NCBI GenBank assembly: GCA_963772225.1
Contig: CAVYWD010000002.1
Location: 124,001-188,000 of the forward strand
Source of the DNA: CAVYWD01 sp963772225
GTDB taxonomy: Bacteria > Myxococcota > Myxococcia > Myxococcales > UBA5297
Direction: 5' to 3'
DNA: 64,000 nt
Below are positions 37,700-46,700 of the stretch, piece after piece; position 1 is the stretch's first letter, and the number at the start of each line of letters is the position of its first letter. The notes under the pieces were generated by a model that worked only from the letters and a program-made list of their open reading frames with translations, had not been told where the DNA came from and made no database searches. Made by a program: the position numbers and the translations under genes.

Positions 37700-38992
37700 A
37701 TGGCCCAGAGAAGCGACAGCCCTGACATCCATCCAGCGCGCCGTCCGGGCGCTCCTTCGGAGCTCGAAGGGGACGCCGTGCGGCCGTACTGGTTCGAAGG
37801 CCTGGAGAAGGTCCCGCGCCGTCACCTGCAGGCCTTGCAGCGAATCCCGGCGGTGCTCCCCGGAGAGATCCTCGACGGCGAGATCCCCGATGCCGCGCGC
37901 GAGGCGCTGAAGAAGGTCTTCGATGCGGACGCCTTGCTCGAGCTGGACAGCATCTGCGCGCTGTCGCCCGGCGACCTCTCCCGGCTCGTCCCCGACCCGA
38001 CGCTCCTCGCGGTCTTCTCTCCCGTGCTGGGAACGCGCGCCGTCCTCGAGGTCGAGCTCGCCCTGGCTCACGCCATGGTGGACCGGATGCTGGGCGCGGT
38101 CGGCGAGTCGCCCGCGGCCCGCGCGCTGACCGATATCGAGCTCGGCGTTCTCTCGTACGTGCTTCTCGAGGCTTCCCGCGCGCTGGCGATGCCGGTCCCG
38201 GAGGGCGGCTTGGGTCGTCTGCGCGTCGAGGGCGTCGTGGGCTCGGCCCGCGAGGGTCTTCTTGCCCTTCAGGAAAGCGCAGTCATCGCGGTCGTCGCCT
38301 TCCGGCTCGTCATCGGCCCGGTGGCCGGCTATCTGCGGGTGATGATTCCCGAAGAGGCCCTCGCCGCGAGGGCCGCCGCGCCGGACGCCAGCAAGGGCGC
38401 TCGCGCGCGAAGGTCGCAGGCGCTCCGGAGCCGCCTCGGGCGGCTCGCCGGCGTTCGAGTGGAGCTCTTTGCTCGCATCGGCCGCGGAGAGCTGAACCTG
38501 GCCGACCTCGCCGGCCTTCGCGCGGGCGACGTGGTCGTGGTCGACGAGCTCTCGCTGCGGCCCGACCGCGGCGAGGATGGCGCGGCGGTGATGAAGGTGG
38601 GAGCGGGCCGCGCGGGCGGCTTCGAGGCGAGCGTCCAGCTCGCCGACGGCCGCTACCGAGCGACGCTGACGAGATTTGCCCCCGGTCTGCGAGAGGAGCT
38701 CGCAGGCGGGGCGCCCGAGAAGGAGAGGGAGAGCCTCATGGCCGATGAAGCGCAAGACCTAAGCGGCGAGAAGCTGCTCGGTGACGTCCCGCTGGAAGTC
38801 GTGGTGGAGCTCGGTCGCGTCCGAATCTCGGCGGAGCAGTTGCTCGACCTGCACGAGGGCGCGGTCCTGGACCTGGGGCGCGGGCCGGGCGACGCCATCG
38901 CGCTCTCGGTCAACGGCCGAGTGGTGGCGCGCGGCGCGCTGGTGGAGATCGAAGGGCGACTGGGCGTTCGCGTCGCGAGCCTGTCGCGGTAG
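37700..38992 (+). CDS. sctQ: SctQ cytoplasmic-ring protein with SpoA domain
   Basis: A 430-residue protein. The N-terminal half is like YscQ/HrcQ. A first SpoA-like region lies at about residues 270-330 (LNLADLAGLRAGDVVVVDELS) and a clear C-terminal SpoA (FliN) domain at about 355-430, with VVVELGRVRISAEQLLDLHEGAVLDL and RGALVEIEGRLGVRV. SctQ forms the cytoplasmic sorting platform of the injectisome. It is the last gene of the block; rseP lies convergent, 27 bases away. Other system parts (SctC, R, S, T, U, V, J) are not in the window. Confidence 0.82.
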   Translation: MAQRSDSPDIHPARRPGAPSELEGDAVRPYWFEGLEKVPRRHLQALQRIPAVLPGEILDGEIPDAAREALKKVFDADALLELDSICALSPGDLSRLVPDPTLLAVFSPVLGTRAVLEVELALAHAMVDRMLGAVGESPAARALTDIELGVLSYVLLEASRALAMPVPEGGLGRLRVEGVVGSAREGLLALQESAVIAVVAFRLVIGPVAGYLRVMIPEEALAARAAAPDASKGARARRSQALRSRLGRLAGVRVELFARIGRGELNLADLAGLRAGDVVVVDELSLRPDRGEDGAAVMKVGAGRAGGFEASVQLADGRYRATLTRFAPGLREELAGGAPEKERESLMADEAQDLSGEKLLGDVPLEVVVELGRVRISAEQLLDLHEGAVLDLGRGPGDAIALSVNGRVVARGALVEIEGRLGVRVASLSR

Positions 38993-39019
38993 CGCTGGGT
39001 CGGAGCCGGCGGGGCCGCT

Positions 39020-40694
39020 TCAGCCGAAGAACGGCGCGATGTAGCGCCTGAACTCGTTGCTGAGCACGAACGCCATCAGGGTCAACAGCAGCGCGAGCCC
39101 GATGTAGTTGGCGATGAGCCGGGCCCTGAGGTCGATGGGCCGTCGGCGGAATCCCCTCGAGGGCCGCGGAGAGGATGTGGAACCCGTCGAGGATGGGCAC
39201 CGGCAATAGGTTCATCACGCCCAGGTTCACGCTGATGAGCGCCAAGACCGATAGGAACGCCTCCCAGCCTTGCTCTGCCGCTCGGGAGGCGACGTCGCCC
39301 ACCATGAGCGGGCCGCCCACGCTTCGGAAGCTGACGCGCCCCTCGACCAGCCGGCGGATGACCAGAAGGACTTCGCGAATGTCGTCCGGCACCAGCTTGA
39401 GGGCCTTGGCCAGCGCCTTTCCAACGCCGATCTTGTAAGGGATGAGCTCGCCCTCGGCGAAGCTCGAAAGCCGGCGGTCGTTGTCGGCGCCGAAGAGGAG
39501 GCGCTCGGGCTGCGGGTTGTCGAATTCGTCCTTCCCGGCGACAACCCGCTGCTGCACGGTGCGCTCGAAGCGCTCGCCGTCGCGGGCGAAGACGACGGTG
39601 AGCGGCCCTTGCGCGACCTGCTGGCGAATTCGGTCGAAGCTCGTCCAGCCACCCAGCTTTTGCCCACCGGCTTCCAGCAGGCGATCGCCCCGCTTCATCC
39701 CGGCCGCCTCGGCGGGCGACCCCTTCTCTACCTGGAAGACGTAGAGATCTGCGGGTTCGAGGCCCAGGGCCTTGAGGGCGAACGGGCCTTCGGCGGGGGA
39801 AGGATCGAGCTCTGCATCGAAGGTGGAGTAGGTGGTCAGGGCTCCCGCGGGACCGCCGCCGGGGACGTCGCGAACGACCTTAAGCAGCGCGGTCCGATGA
39901 GCGCTGGCCTCGCGCGCGAGGCTCGCCTCCAGCTGCGAGAACGTGGCCACCTTGGCGCCGTTGACCTGGACGACCCGGTCGAAGCTGCGCAGGCCCGCCT
40001 TGGCCACCGGCGAGGACGGCGACGCGACGCCCACCACGGGCGCGCTGGCCAGGGCGCGGACGCCGATGATGCCCCGGACCTCGGTCTCGAGCACGCCCCG
40101 GGTCTCCACCTTCTCGGGGACGACGTCGACCGTGCGAACCTCGCCCAGGCGCTCGTAGGTCAGGTGGACAGGCCGCTCCCACTTGGGGCCAATGAGCTCC
40201 GAGAGCTCGCCGAAGTAGTGCACCGGCTCGCCGTTGACCGCGACAATCCGGTCGCCCTGGCGAAGCCCGGCTGCCCAGGCTGGGCAATCGGGCTCGACCT
40301 GGCCCAGCCTCGAGGAGAGCTCAGCGGATTGAAAGGAAAAGACGACAAAATAGATGAGCACCGGAAAGGCGAGGTTCATCGCCGGCCCGGCCAGGGCGAT
40401 GAGCGCGCGCTTCCACGGCGGCTGCTCGAGGAAGCCGCGCCCTTTGTCTTCCGGCGCCGTCTCCTCGCTGGGGTCGTCCCCCGCCATCTTCACGTAGCCG
40501 CCCAGGATGAGCGCGGAGAGCAGGTATTCGGTCTCACCCCAGCGAAAGCCCAGGAGCTTGGGGCCGAAGCCCAGGGAGAACCGAAGCACCTTCACGCGAA
40601 AGAGCTTCGCGGCCAGGAAATGCCCCAGCTCGTGAACGAAGATCAGGATGGCCAGGACCAGGAGGGTCAGCCAGATTTTTCCCGGGATGCTCAT
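39020..40694 (-). CDS. rseP: Site-2 protease RseP, one-base frameshift near 39149-39153
   Basis: The 557-residue (frame restored) inner-membrane metalloprotease cuts anti-sigma factors and signal-peptide remnants. The zinc motif HELGH is in the first helix (FVHELGHFLAAKL), the LDG motif in PILDGFHILSAALEGI, and two PDZ domains (about residues 120-300) lie between. The frame breaks at GAATC on the plus strand (39149-39153). Reading it as GATC gives IRRRPIDLRARLIANYIGLA and the end FFG. The start is an ATG at 40694. It is 12 bases from a peroxiredoxin gene, in the usual position of rseP after dxr and cdsA. Confidence 0.92.
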
Positions 40695-40706
40695 TGAGGG
40701 GCGCTC

Positions 40707-41222
40707 TTAGCCGAGCGTCTTTTCGCCCTTTCGCCACTCGACGGGGCACTTCTCGCCGGTCTGAATGGCCTCGAGGACGCGCAGCGTTTCGGTGATGGAG
40801 CGGCCGACGTTGGGATTGTGGAGCGCCATGAACTGAACCACGCCGTCGGGGTCGATGATGTACGTGGCGCGCGTGGGGAAGCCGTCGGCGAGCAGGCAGC
40901 CGTAGGCGCGGGCGATCTCCTTGGAGAAGTCGGAGAGGAGCGGGAAATTCAGCTCGCCGAGCCCGCTGTCGATCCACACCTTGTGAGAGAACTTGGAGTC
41001 GCAGGAGGCGCCCAGGATCTGGGCGTTGACGGCCTTGAACTCGTTGAAGCGCCGCGAGAACTCCATGATCTCGGTCGGGCAGACGAAGGTGAAGTCGAGA
41101 GGGTAGAAGAACAGGACGACGTACTTGCCGCGGTAATCCGAGAGCGAGATCTCCCGGAAGTCGCCGCGGCCGACGACCGCGGAGGCCTTGAATTCGGGGG
41201 CTTTCTGCAAAAGGCTGATCAT
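40707..41222 (-). CDS. 2-Cys peroxiredoxin (AhpC type)
   Basis: A 171-residue peroxiredoxin. The peroxidatic cysteine is in DFTFVCPTEI, with the following RF and AVNAQILGASCDS, and the resolving cysteine in GEKCPVEW near the C-terminus. It reduces peroxides with thioredoxin-type partners. Its start at 41222 was chosen over an upstream frame. It lies between cdsA and rseP, where dxr normally sits, and shares no overlap with either. Confidence 0.94.
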   Translation of the reverse strand: MISLLQKAPEFKASAVVGRGDFREISLSDYRGKYVVLFFYPLDFTFVCPTEIMEFSRRFNEFKAVNAQILGASCDSKFSHKVWIDSGLGELNFPLLSDFSKEIARAYGCLLADGFPTRATYIIDPDGVVQFMALHNPNVGRSITETLRVLEAIQTGEKCPVEWRKGEKTLG

Positions 41223-41340
41223 TCTTCCCGTCTCCTCGATTCGATGCGCAAAGGGCGCCGCTCGCCGCAGGCTACAACGCACAACATAGGTCTAACCATC
41301 CGTCCGACCGGGTGGCACGAGCAAGGGAGATACGGCCCGC

Positions 41341-42159
41341 CTACCCGCGCGTCAACAGAGCATAGAGGAACACGTAGGGGGCGGTGAAGAGCAGGGCGTC
41401 GACCCGGTCGAGCAGGCCGCCGTGGCCGGGCATGATTTTCCCGGAATCCTTGACCCCGTAGGCGCGCTTGAGCATCGATTCCGAGAGGTCGCCCAAGGGC
41501 CCCAGGACCGACGTGGGCAGCGCGACGAGGAAGCAGTCGGCGAGGCCGAGGCCGTGGAACACGGTCGCCTTGACGATGAGCGCGCCCGCGACCGCGCCGA
41601 CCATCCCGCCCGCGAAGCCTTCCCACGTCTTGCCCGGGGAGACTTGCGGGTAGAGCTTGTGCTTGCCGAACGCCCGGCCGGCCGCATAGGCGCCGGTGTC
41701 GTTGACCCAGGTGACGGTGAGGGTCAGGAATATCCACTCGAAGCCGTTGGCCATTCGCCGCAGTCCGACCACCGAGCTGAGCAGGAGGCCGCAATAGAAG
41801 ACGCCCGCGAAGGCGAAGCTGACGCGCGCGGGGGCTTCGGGGAGCGGTCCGGCGACGAGGTAGTAGGCGAAGAGACCGATGAGCAGCGCCATGGCGCCGC
41901 CGGCGACGATGGCCCCGAACCGGAGAGGCCATAGACCGTACGCGAGCGGGATCAGCGCCGCGGCCGCCGCGCCCGCGACCAATCCCGCGTCGAGCCTGCG
42001 GAAGACGATGGTGTAGTACTCGAGGGCGAGAACCGCGGCCGCCACCGAGACGAGCAGCGCAGTCGTCAGCTCGCCGTGCCAGAGGAGCCAGAGGACCGCG
42101 GGGAGCAGGAGCGCGGCGGACGCGATGCGAAGCGCGAGGTTCTTGTTGGCGTCGGTCAA
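41341..42159 (-). CDS. cdsA: Phosphatidate cytidylyltransferase CdsA
   Basis: A 272-residue integral membrane enzyme making CDP-diacylglycerol from phosphatidate and CTP. The family signature is in LSESMLKRAYGVKDSGKIMP followed by GHGGLLDRVD. About eight hydrophobic segments precede it. It lies 120 bases downstream of uppS, the common order uppS-cdsA. The substrate pool feeds phospholipid head-group synthesis. Confidence 0.95.
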   Translation of the reverse strand: MTDANKNLALRIASAALLLPAVLWLLWHGELTTALLVSVAAAVLALEYYTIVFRRLDAGLVAGAAAAALIPLAYGLWPLRFGAIVAGGAMALLIGLFAYYLVAGPLPEAPARVSFAFAGVFYCGLLLSSVVGLRRMANGFEWIFLTLTVTWVNDTGAYAAGRAFGKHKLYPQVSPGKTWEGFAGGMVGAVAGALIVKATVFHGLGLADCFLVALPTSVLGPLGDLSESMLKRAYGVKDSGKIMPGHGGLLDRVDALLFTAPYVFLYALLTRG

Positions 42160-42279
42160 GGCTCTTCGGTCTCACGGCGATGCCCCGCACCGCACGGGCT
42201 CGAGGGCAGGGGAGGCGGCGGTCTGGCCGAGCGGGTCACACCGGGGTGTCTTTCGCGCGCGATCATGGAGGACGAGGGG

Positions 42280-43060
42280 CTAGGCCCCGCTGCCGTTGAT
42301 GGGCCGCGCCGCGCGGAGCTGCGCTCCGGTCAGCCCAAATCGGCGCTCACGGTGCTGGTACTCGAGGAGCGCCCGCAGGAACGCCTCCTCGCGGAAGTCC
42401 GGCCAGAGTGTGTCGGTGAACAGGAGCTCGGCGTAAGCCGATTGCCAGAGCAGGAAGTTCGAGAATCCGCCGCTCGCCGCTCGTCCGGATGACCAGGTCG
42501 AGCTCGGGGAGGGACGCGGTGAAAAGGTGCTGCTCGAAGTGCTTCTCGTCCAGGTCCTTGGCCGCCAGCCCGCTCGTGAGGAGCGAGCGGCAGGCGCGTA
42601 GGATCTCCTCGCGGCCCCCGTAGGAGAGAGCCAGGGAGAGCACCATGCCCTGGTTCTTGGAGGAGTCGGCGATGAGCGCGTCGAGCGGATCGCGCACGAA
42701 GGCCGGAAGGCGGTCGACCTCGCCCAAGGCGTTGAGGCGGATTCCGTTTTCCATGATCTCCGCGCGCTCGGAGAGCAGGTACTCGCGCAAGAGCTCCATC
42801 AGCGACGCCACCTCGTCGACGGGGCGCCGCCAGTTCTGGCTCGAAAAAGCGTAGAGGGTGAGCGCCTTGACCCCCAGCTGGCGCGCGAGCCGGGTGACCG
42901 CCCTCACCGAGCGGCTGCCCTCGCGGTGGCCTTCGATGCGCGCCAGGCCGCGGAACTCGGCCCAGCGGCCGTTGCCATCCATGATGATTCCGACCTGGCG
43001 GGGCAGCTGCGACCGATCGAGCTGGGACCGGAGATCGTCGACTGAGACCACTGAAACCAC
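42280..43060 (-). CDS. uppS: Undecaprenyl diphosphate synthase UppS, one-base frameshift at 42463-42467
   Basis: UppS makes the C55 lipid carrier for peptidoglycan and glycan synthesis. The 259-residue frame-restored protein has VGIIMDGNGRWAE, the catalytic aspartate and the HxxG-containing RIEGHREGSRSV, TLYAFSSQNWRRP, and DLVIRTSGERRISNFLLWQS. The frame breaks at GAATC on the plus strand (42463-42467); GATC gives ISNFLLWQSAYAEL and the stop at 42280. The GTG at 43060 is the likeliest start. It is first in uppS-cdsA. Confidence 0.93.
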
Positions 43061-43234
43061 GCGCGCACCTCGCTCGAAGGGTCCTCCGCCGCTCCAGCGC
43101 CCAAAGAGCGGGCACACACTACAGCGCAAAGCGCGCGATGCCCAGCATTTCGCATGCCGAACATGACGTCCCCGGCGCTCCTGAAGCGCGAGGGGTCGGC
43201 GCTCGGCTCACCCCTCGTTCAGGGGCTGGAGGGG

Positions 43235-44077
43235 CTAAGGAGCCAACGGCAGCTCCGGCGGGGCCGGCTCTCCCGTTCTCGGCGCGCCGGCGCCGTCGAG
43301 CTCGATGTGCGAGGTCCCGGGCGGCTGCTCGAGCGCGAACAGCGAGGCGTCGAGCGCGGTGTTGACCTCCCGGTCGCGGTAGCTCAGGGAGAGCTCGACG
43401 CCCGTGGGGCGACCTGCGGCGTCCACTCCGCGCAGCTCGAGCGAGCGCGGCAGCCGGAGCTCGCCCACTTCCTCGAAGTCGCCGAAGGCCGCGTCGTAAC
43501 CGTGCGGGCCGCGGACCCGGCTCCGAAGGGGCGTGAGATCCTCGGTGGAGACCCACAGCTCCTGGGCGGCAGGTCCTTCGGCGAGCTCGAGTCGGTACGC
43601 GCGTGCCTCGGCGTCCAAGGTCATGACCGGCTGGCTCGCAACGAGCCTGGGGAGGTCGCCGAGGAGGATCTCGACAATCGCGCTCGGCGGGAGCTCCACC
43701 ATGAACAGGCGTGAGACGTTGGCCGCGGTAGCGGGGCCCGTGTAGAAGCTCGAGCCCGACTCCACGAAGAGCTCGAAGACCTCGCCGTCGCTCGCGAGCG
43801 AGGCGGCGGGCTTCCCGAAGAAGCCGAGCGTGGTGAGGTGGAGCCGAGCCGGCCGCTCGGCCGCAATGAGCTCGCTGGCGCTCCCCGACTGGCTCGGCGA
43901 GCGGAGGCGGACCCGGGCCTCACCGCGGACGGAGCGGAGGCGGGCCGCCCGGGCGTCGAGCCGCTCCAGGACGGCGCGCGGGTCGCGAAGCTCGCCCTCG
44001 GGCCCGAAACGGAGGGGGTGATGGCAGGCGGCCAGCGTCAAGGCGACCGCGGCGGGCAGGACTGTGAGGCGGCGCAT
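43235..44077 (-). CDS. Lipoprotein, LolB/DUF4292-like
   Basis: A 280-residue lipoprotein. The signal peptide ends in the lipobox LAAC with the acylated cysteine at residue 18. The body has LRSVRGEARVRLRSPSQSGSASELI, LHLTTLGFFGKPAASLASDGEVFELF and a long beta-rich region, a layout seen in LolB/LolA-fold and DUF4292 proteins. AGGAG is seven bases before the ATG at 44077. The open frame starts earlier, but the signal peptide marks the true start. It is likely anchored in the outer membrane. Confidence 0.78.
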   Translation of the reverse strand: MRRLTVLPAAVALTLAACHHPLRFGPEGELRDPRAVLERLDARAARLRSVRGEARVRLRSPSQSGSASELIAAERPARLHLTTLGFFGKPAASLASDGEVFELFVESGSSFYTGPATAANVSRLFMVELPPSAIVEILLGDLPRLVASQPVMTLDAEARAYRLELAEGPAAQELWVSTEDLTPLRSRVRGPHGYDAAFGDFEEVGELRLPRSLELRGVDAAGRPTGVELSLSYRDREVNTALDASLFALEQPPGTSHIELDGAGAPRTGEPAPPELPLAP

Positions 44078-44326
44078 CGGGTCCGCTCCTTTTTGGGGCG
44101 AAGGGAGGTGAGCGCGTGCGGCACCATAACCCGGTGCCCAGGAGAAGGGTTGCATCTGTCCTTCAGGAGGCTTCCGCTTGGAGGTCGCCCTTCGATCAAA
44201 GCCCCGCGCACCGGCGAGCTGGGCGTCGAAGACCTTGATTTACGAGGGAATAACCATCACCCTTCGCCCGTACGAGTGAACTTCCGGGCAGACTCAGCCC
44301 TGCTCTCTTCAAGGACCTTCGAACCG

Positions 44327-45019
44327 ATGCTCGGCCAAGACTTTCTGCAGGAAGTGAAACACGGCGGCTACACGCTCCTGGTCATCGCCGGGTGCTCGCT
44401 GATCGCCGCGGCCATCGCCGTCGAGCGGCTGATCGCCATGTGGTCGGTGCTCGGGCAGGCGCGGTCGTTGGCCGAGCAGGTGAACAAGAGCTTGCTGCGC
44501 GGAGACCACGCTCAGGGGCGCGCGCTGTGCGAGCGCAGCCGGTCGGCGGCCGCTGACATCTTCCTCGCCGGGTTCGCCCGCTATGGGCAGGGTGCGCGGG
44601 AGAGCTTCGAGGCCGCCGTGGAGCGCGAGCGGATGTCGCTGATCCTGAAGCTCAAGAGCTACCTCTGGGCGCTGGGCACCGTGGGTACCGTCTCCCCGTT
44701 CGTGGGCCTGTTCGGGACGGTCGTGGGCATCCGCAGCGCATTCTCGGCCATGGCCGCCGCCGGCACCGGCGGCTTCTCGGTGGTGGCCAACGGCATCTCC
44801 GAGGCGCTCATCTCGACCGCGGCGGGCATCTTCGTGGCCGTCGAGGCGGTGGTCCTCTACAACTATTTCCAGGCGCGCCTCGCGCGGGTCGCCGCCGAGC
44901 TCAAGCTCATCGCCGACGAGTTCGCCGAGCTCCTGCGCGAAAAGCCGCCGGTGGTGTTGGCGGCCCCGCCGGCTCCCGCGGAGGCGTCGGCCTCCTCGGG
45001 CGCTCCTGGCATCAACTAG
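44327..45019 (+). CDS. exbB: ExbB/TolQ-family proton channel protein
   Basis: A 230-residue MotA/TolQ/ExbB protein with three membrane helices. The first is near residues 17-37 (LLVIAGCSLIAAAIAVE). The family core has LGTVGTVSPFVGLFGTVVGIRSAFSAMAAAGTG and GISEALISTAAGIFVAVEAVVLYN. It forms the proton-driven motor with ExbD, energising TonB- or Tol-type work across the envelope. It is paired with exbD 26 bases downstream. Which of TonB or Tol it serves is not shown by the window. Confidence 0.92.
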   Translation: MLGQDFLQEVKHGGYTLLVIAGCSLIAAAIAVERLIAMWSVLGQARSLAEQVNKSLLRGDHAQGRALCERSRSAAADIFLAGFARYGQGARESFEAAVERERMSLILKLKSYLWALGTVGTVSPFVGLFGTVVGIRSAFSAMAAAGTGGFSVVANGISEALISTAAGIFVAVEAVVLYNYFQARLARVAAELKLIADEFAELLREKPPVVLAAPPAPAEASASSGAPGIN

Positions 45020-45045
45020 CGATTCGGAAGGCGAGGGCGACGACC

Positions 45046-45498
45046 ATGGCCATGGGCAAGCTCCCCGACTCCGGAGCCGACGAGTTCAGCGACGGAGTCG
45101 TCGCCGAAATCAACATCACGCCGTTGACCGACATCTTCCTCGTCTTGCTGATCATCTTCATGGTGACCAGCTCGGCGCTGGTGGACGCGGGCGGCCAGGC
45201 GGGGGTGAAGGTCAACCTCCCCAAGGGCGGCGCGAAGGAGATCACCGCGACCCAGAGCGACCTCATCGTCGCCATTCTCCAAGACGGGCGGGCGGTGGTG
45301 GGCGGCAAGGCGCAAGCCGACGACGAGCTCAAGGCGACCTTCGAGGCTGCCCACAAGCTGTCCGCCGACACGGCGGTCATCATCCAGGCGGACGAAGGCG
45401 TCCCGCACGGGAGGGTGGTCGCGGTGATGGAGCTCGCGAAGGGCGTGGGCCTTTCGCAGCTGGCCATCGCCACCCGAGCCGAGGGCGAGACGAGGTAG
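45046..45498 (+). CDS. exbD: ExbD/TolR-family protein
   Basis: A 150-residue protein with a short cytoplasmic N-terminus, one membrane helix (LTDIFLVLLIIFMVTSSALV) containing the conserved aspartate that carries protons, and a periplasmic domain with VKVNLPKGG. It pairs with the upstream ExbB. No TonB gene is adjacent. Confidence 0.92.
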   Translation: MAMGKLPDSGADEFSDGVVAEINITPLTDIFLVLLIIFMVTSSALVDAGGQAGVKVNLPKGGAKEITATQSDLIVAILQDGRAVVGGKAQADDELKATFEAAHKLSADTAVIIQADEGVPHGRVVAVMELAKGVGLSQLAIATRAEGETR

Positions 45499-45557
45499 CC
45501 AGGCGCATCGAGCGACCCGGCCGCGTCGGCGATGCGCTCGCCCCGAGTGCGCCAATT

Positions 45558-45586
45558 TTGGTGAGGTGCGGCGGGGCCCCTACAAT
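45558..45586 (+). promoter_or_regulatory. Putative promoter of spoIID, leaderless geometry
   Basis: TTGGTG (45558-45563), a 17-base spacer and TACAAT (45581-45586) lie six bases before the GTG at 45593. This is the same spacing to the start codon as at the kinase gene, so the message may also lack a leader. Confidence 0.45.
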
Positions 45587-45592
45587 CGGCGG

Positions 45593-46672
45593 GTGCGCGC
45601 ACTCTCCGCCGCCCTGGCACTCCTCGCGGCCTCGAATGCCTGGGCCGAGGAGACCGTGCGCATCGCCATCGCCGACGGCGTGCGCGAGGTGACCCTGTCC
45701 GGAAAGGGCCTCATGGTCCGCAAGCTCGAGGCGGGCGAGCGCTATTCGGCGACCCCGGGTGGGCGCTCCGTCGCCTATCTCTCCGAGGGCAAGCTGATGC
45801 TGGACGGGGCGCCGGTGGTCGCGCCCGACGGCGTGAAGTTCCGCTCCGACGGCTTCGTGACCGTCGCGGAGCAGCCGGTCCGCGGGCAGATCGAGATTCG
45901 CAAGAGCGGCGCAGGTCTCATCGCCATCAACGTGCTGGGGCTGGAAGACTACCTGGCAGCGGTGCTGGGCTCGGAGATGCCGGCCAGCTTCCCGCTGGAG
46001 GCGCTCAAGGCGCAGGCCGTGGCGGCCCGGACGTACGCGGTGCGCCGGAAGATCGACGCCTGGGGCAAGCCGTATCACCTGGGCAACACGGTGCTCCACC
46101 AGGTGTACGGCGGGGCCCGGGCGGAGGACGTCCGCACCCGCGAGGCGGTGAAGGCGACGAGCGGCGAGGTGCTCACCTATCGCATGGAGCCCATCGAGGC
46201 CTACTTCCACTCGGCCTGCGGAGGGCGGACCGAGTCGGGACAGGATGCCCTGGGCCGCGGCCTTCCCTACTTGAAGTCGGTGGAGTGCGTCTGCCAGGCC
46301 AGCCTGCACAGCGATTGGACCCACAAGCTGCGCGCGTCCGACCTGACGAGCCTCTTCAACGGCGTGAAGGACGTGAAGGTCGTGGAGCGGACGCCCACCG
46401 GCCGCGCGCGGCGGGTCGAGCTCGCCGCCGCGGGGGGAAGCCGCGCGCTCTCGGCGGTGGAGCTGCGGCGCCTGGTCGGCTACGACAAGATCAAGAGCTT
46501 GGCCTTCGACTCGGAGTCGAGCCGCGGGGCCATCACCTTCCGCGGCCACGGCTACGGCCACGGCGCCGGCATGTGCCAATGGGGCGCCAAGGGTTACGCC
46601 GAGCGCGGCTGGGACTACCGGCAGATCCTCTCCCACTACTACGCCGGGGCCGAGCTGCGGAAGATGTATTGA
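45593..46672 (+). CDS. SpoIID/LytB-domain protein
   Basis: A 359-residue secreted protein with a signal peptide (VRALSAALALLAASNAWAEE). The SpoIID/LytB domain spans most of it: EDYLAAVLGSEMPASFPLEALKAQAVAARTYA, then VLHQVYGG, YFHSACGGRTES and near the end GHGYGHGAGMCQWGAKG. SpoIID-family proteins are peptidoglycan lytic transglycosylases that cut denuded glycan. The catalytic glutamate is in GSEMP. A longer frame from a GTG at 45566 exists; the start at 45593 fits the signal peptide and the promoter. Confidence 0.88.
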   Translation: MRALSAALALLAASNAWAEETVRIAIADGVREVTLSGKGLMVRKLEAGERYSATPGGRSVAYLSEGKLMLDGAPVVAPDGVKFRSDGFVTVAEQPVRGQIEIRKSGAGLIAINVLGLEDYLAAVLGSEMPASFPLEALKAQAVAARTYAVRRKIDAWGKPYHLGNTVLHQVYGGARAEDVRTREAVKATSGEVLTYRMEPIEAYFHSACGGRTESGQDALGRGLPYLKSVECVCQASLHSDWTHKLRASDLTSLFNGVKDVKVVERTPTGRARRVELAAAGGSRALSAVELRRLVGYDKIKSLAFDSESSRGAITFRGHGYGHGAGMCQWGAKGYAERGWDYRQILSHYYAGAELRKMY

Positions 46673-46700
46673 TGAACTTCAAAGGGGCCCTGACCTCCCG

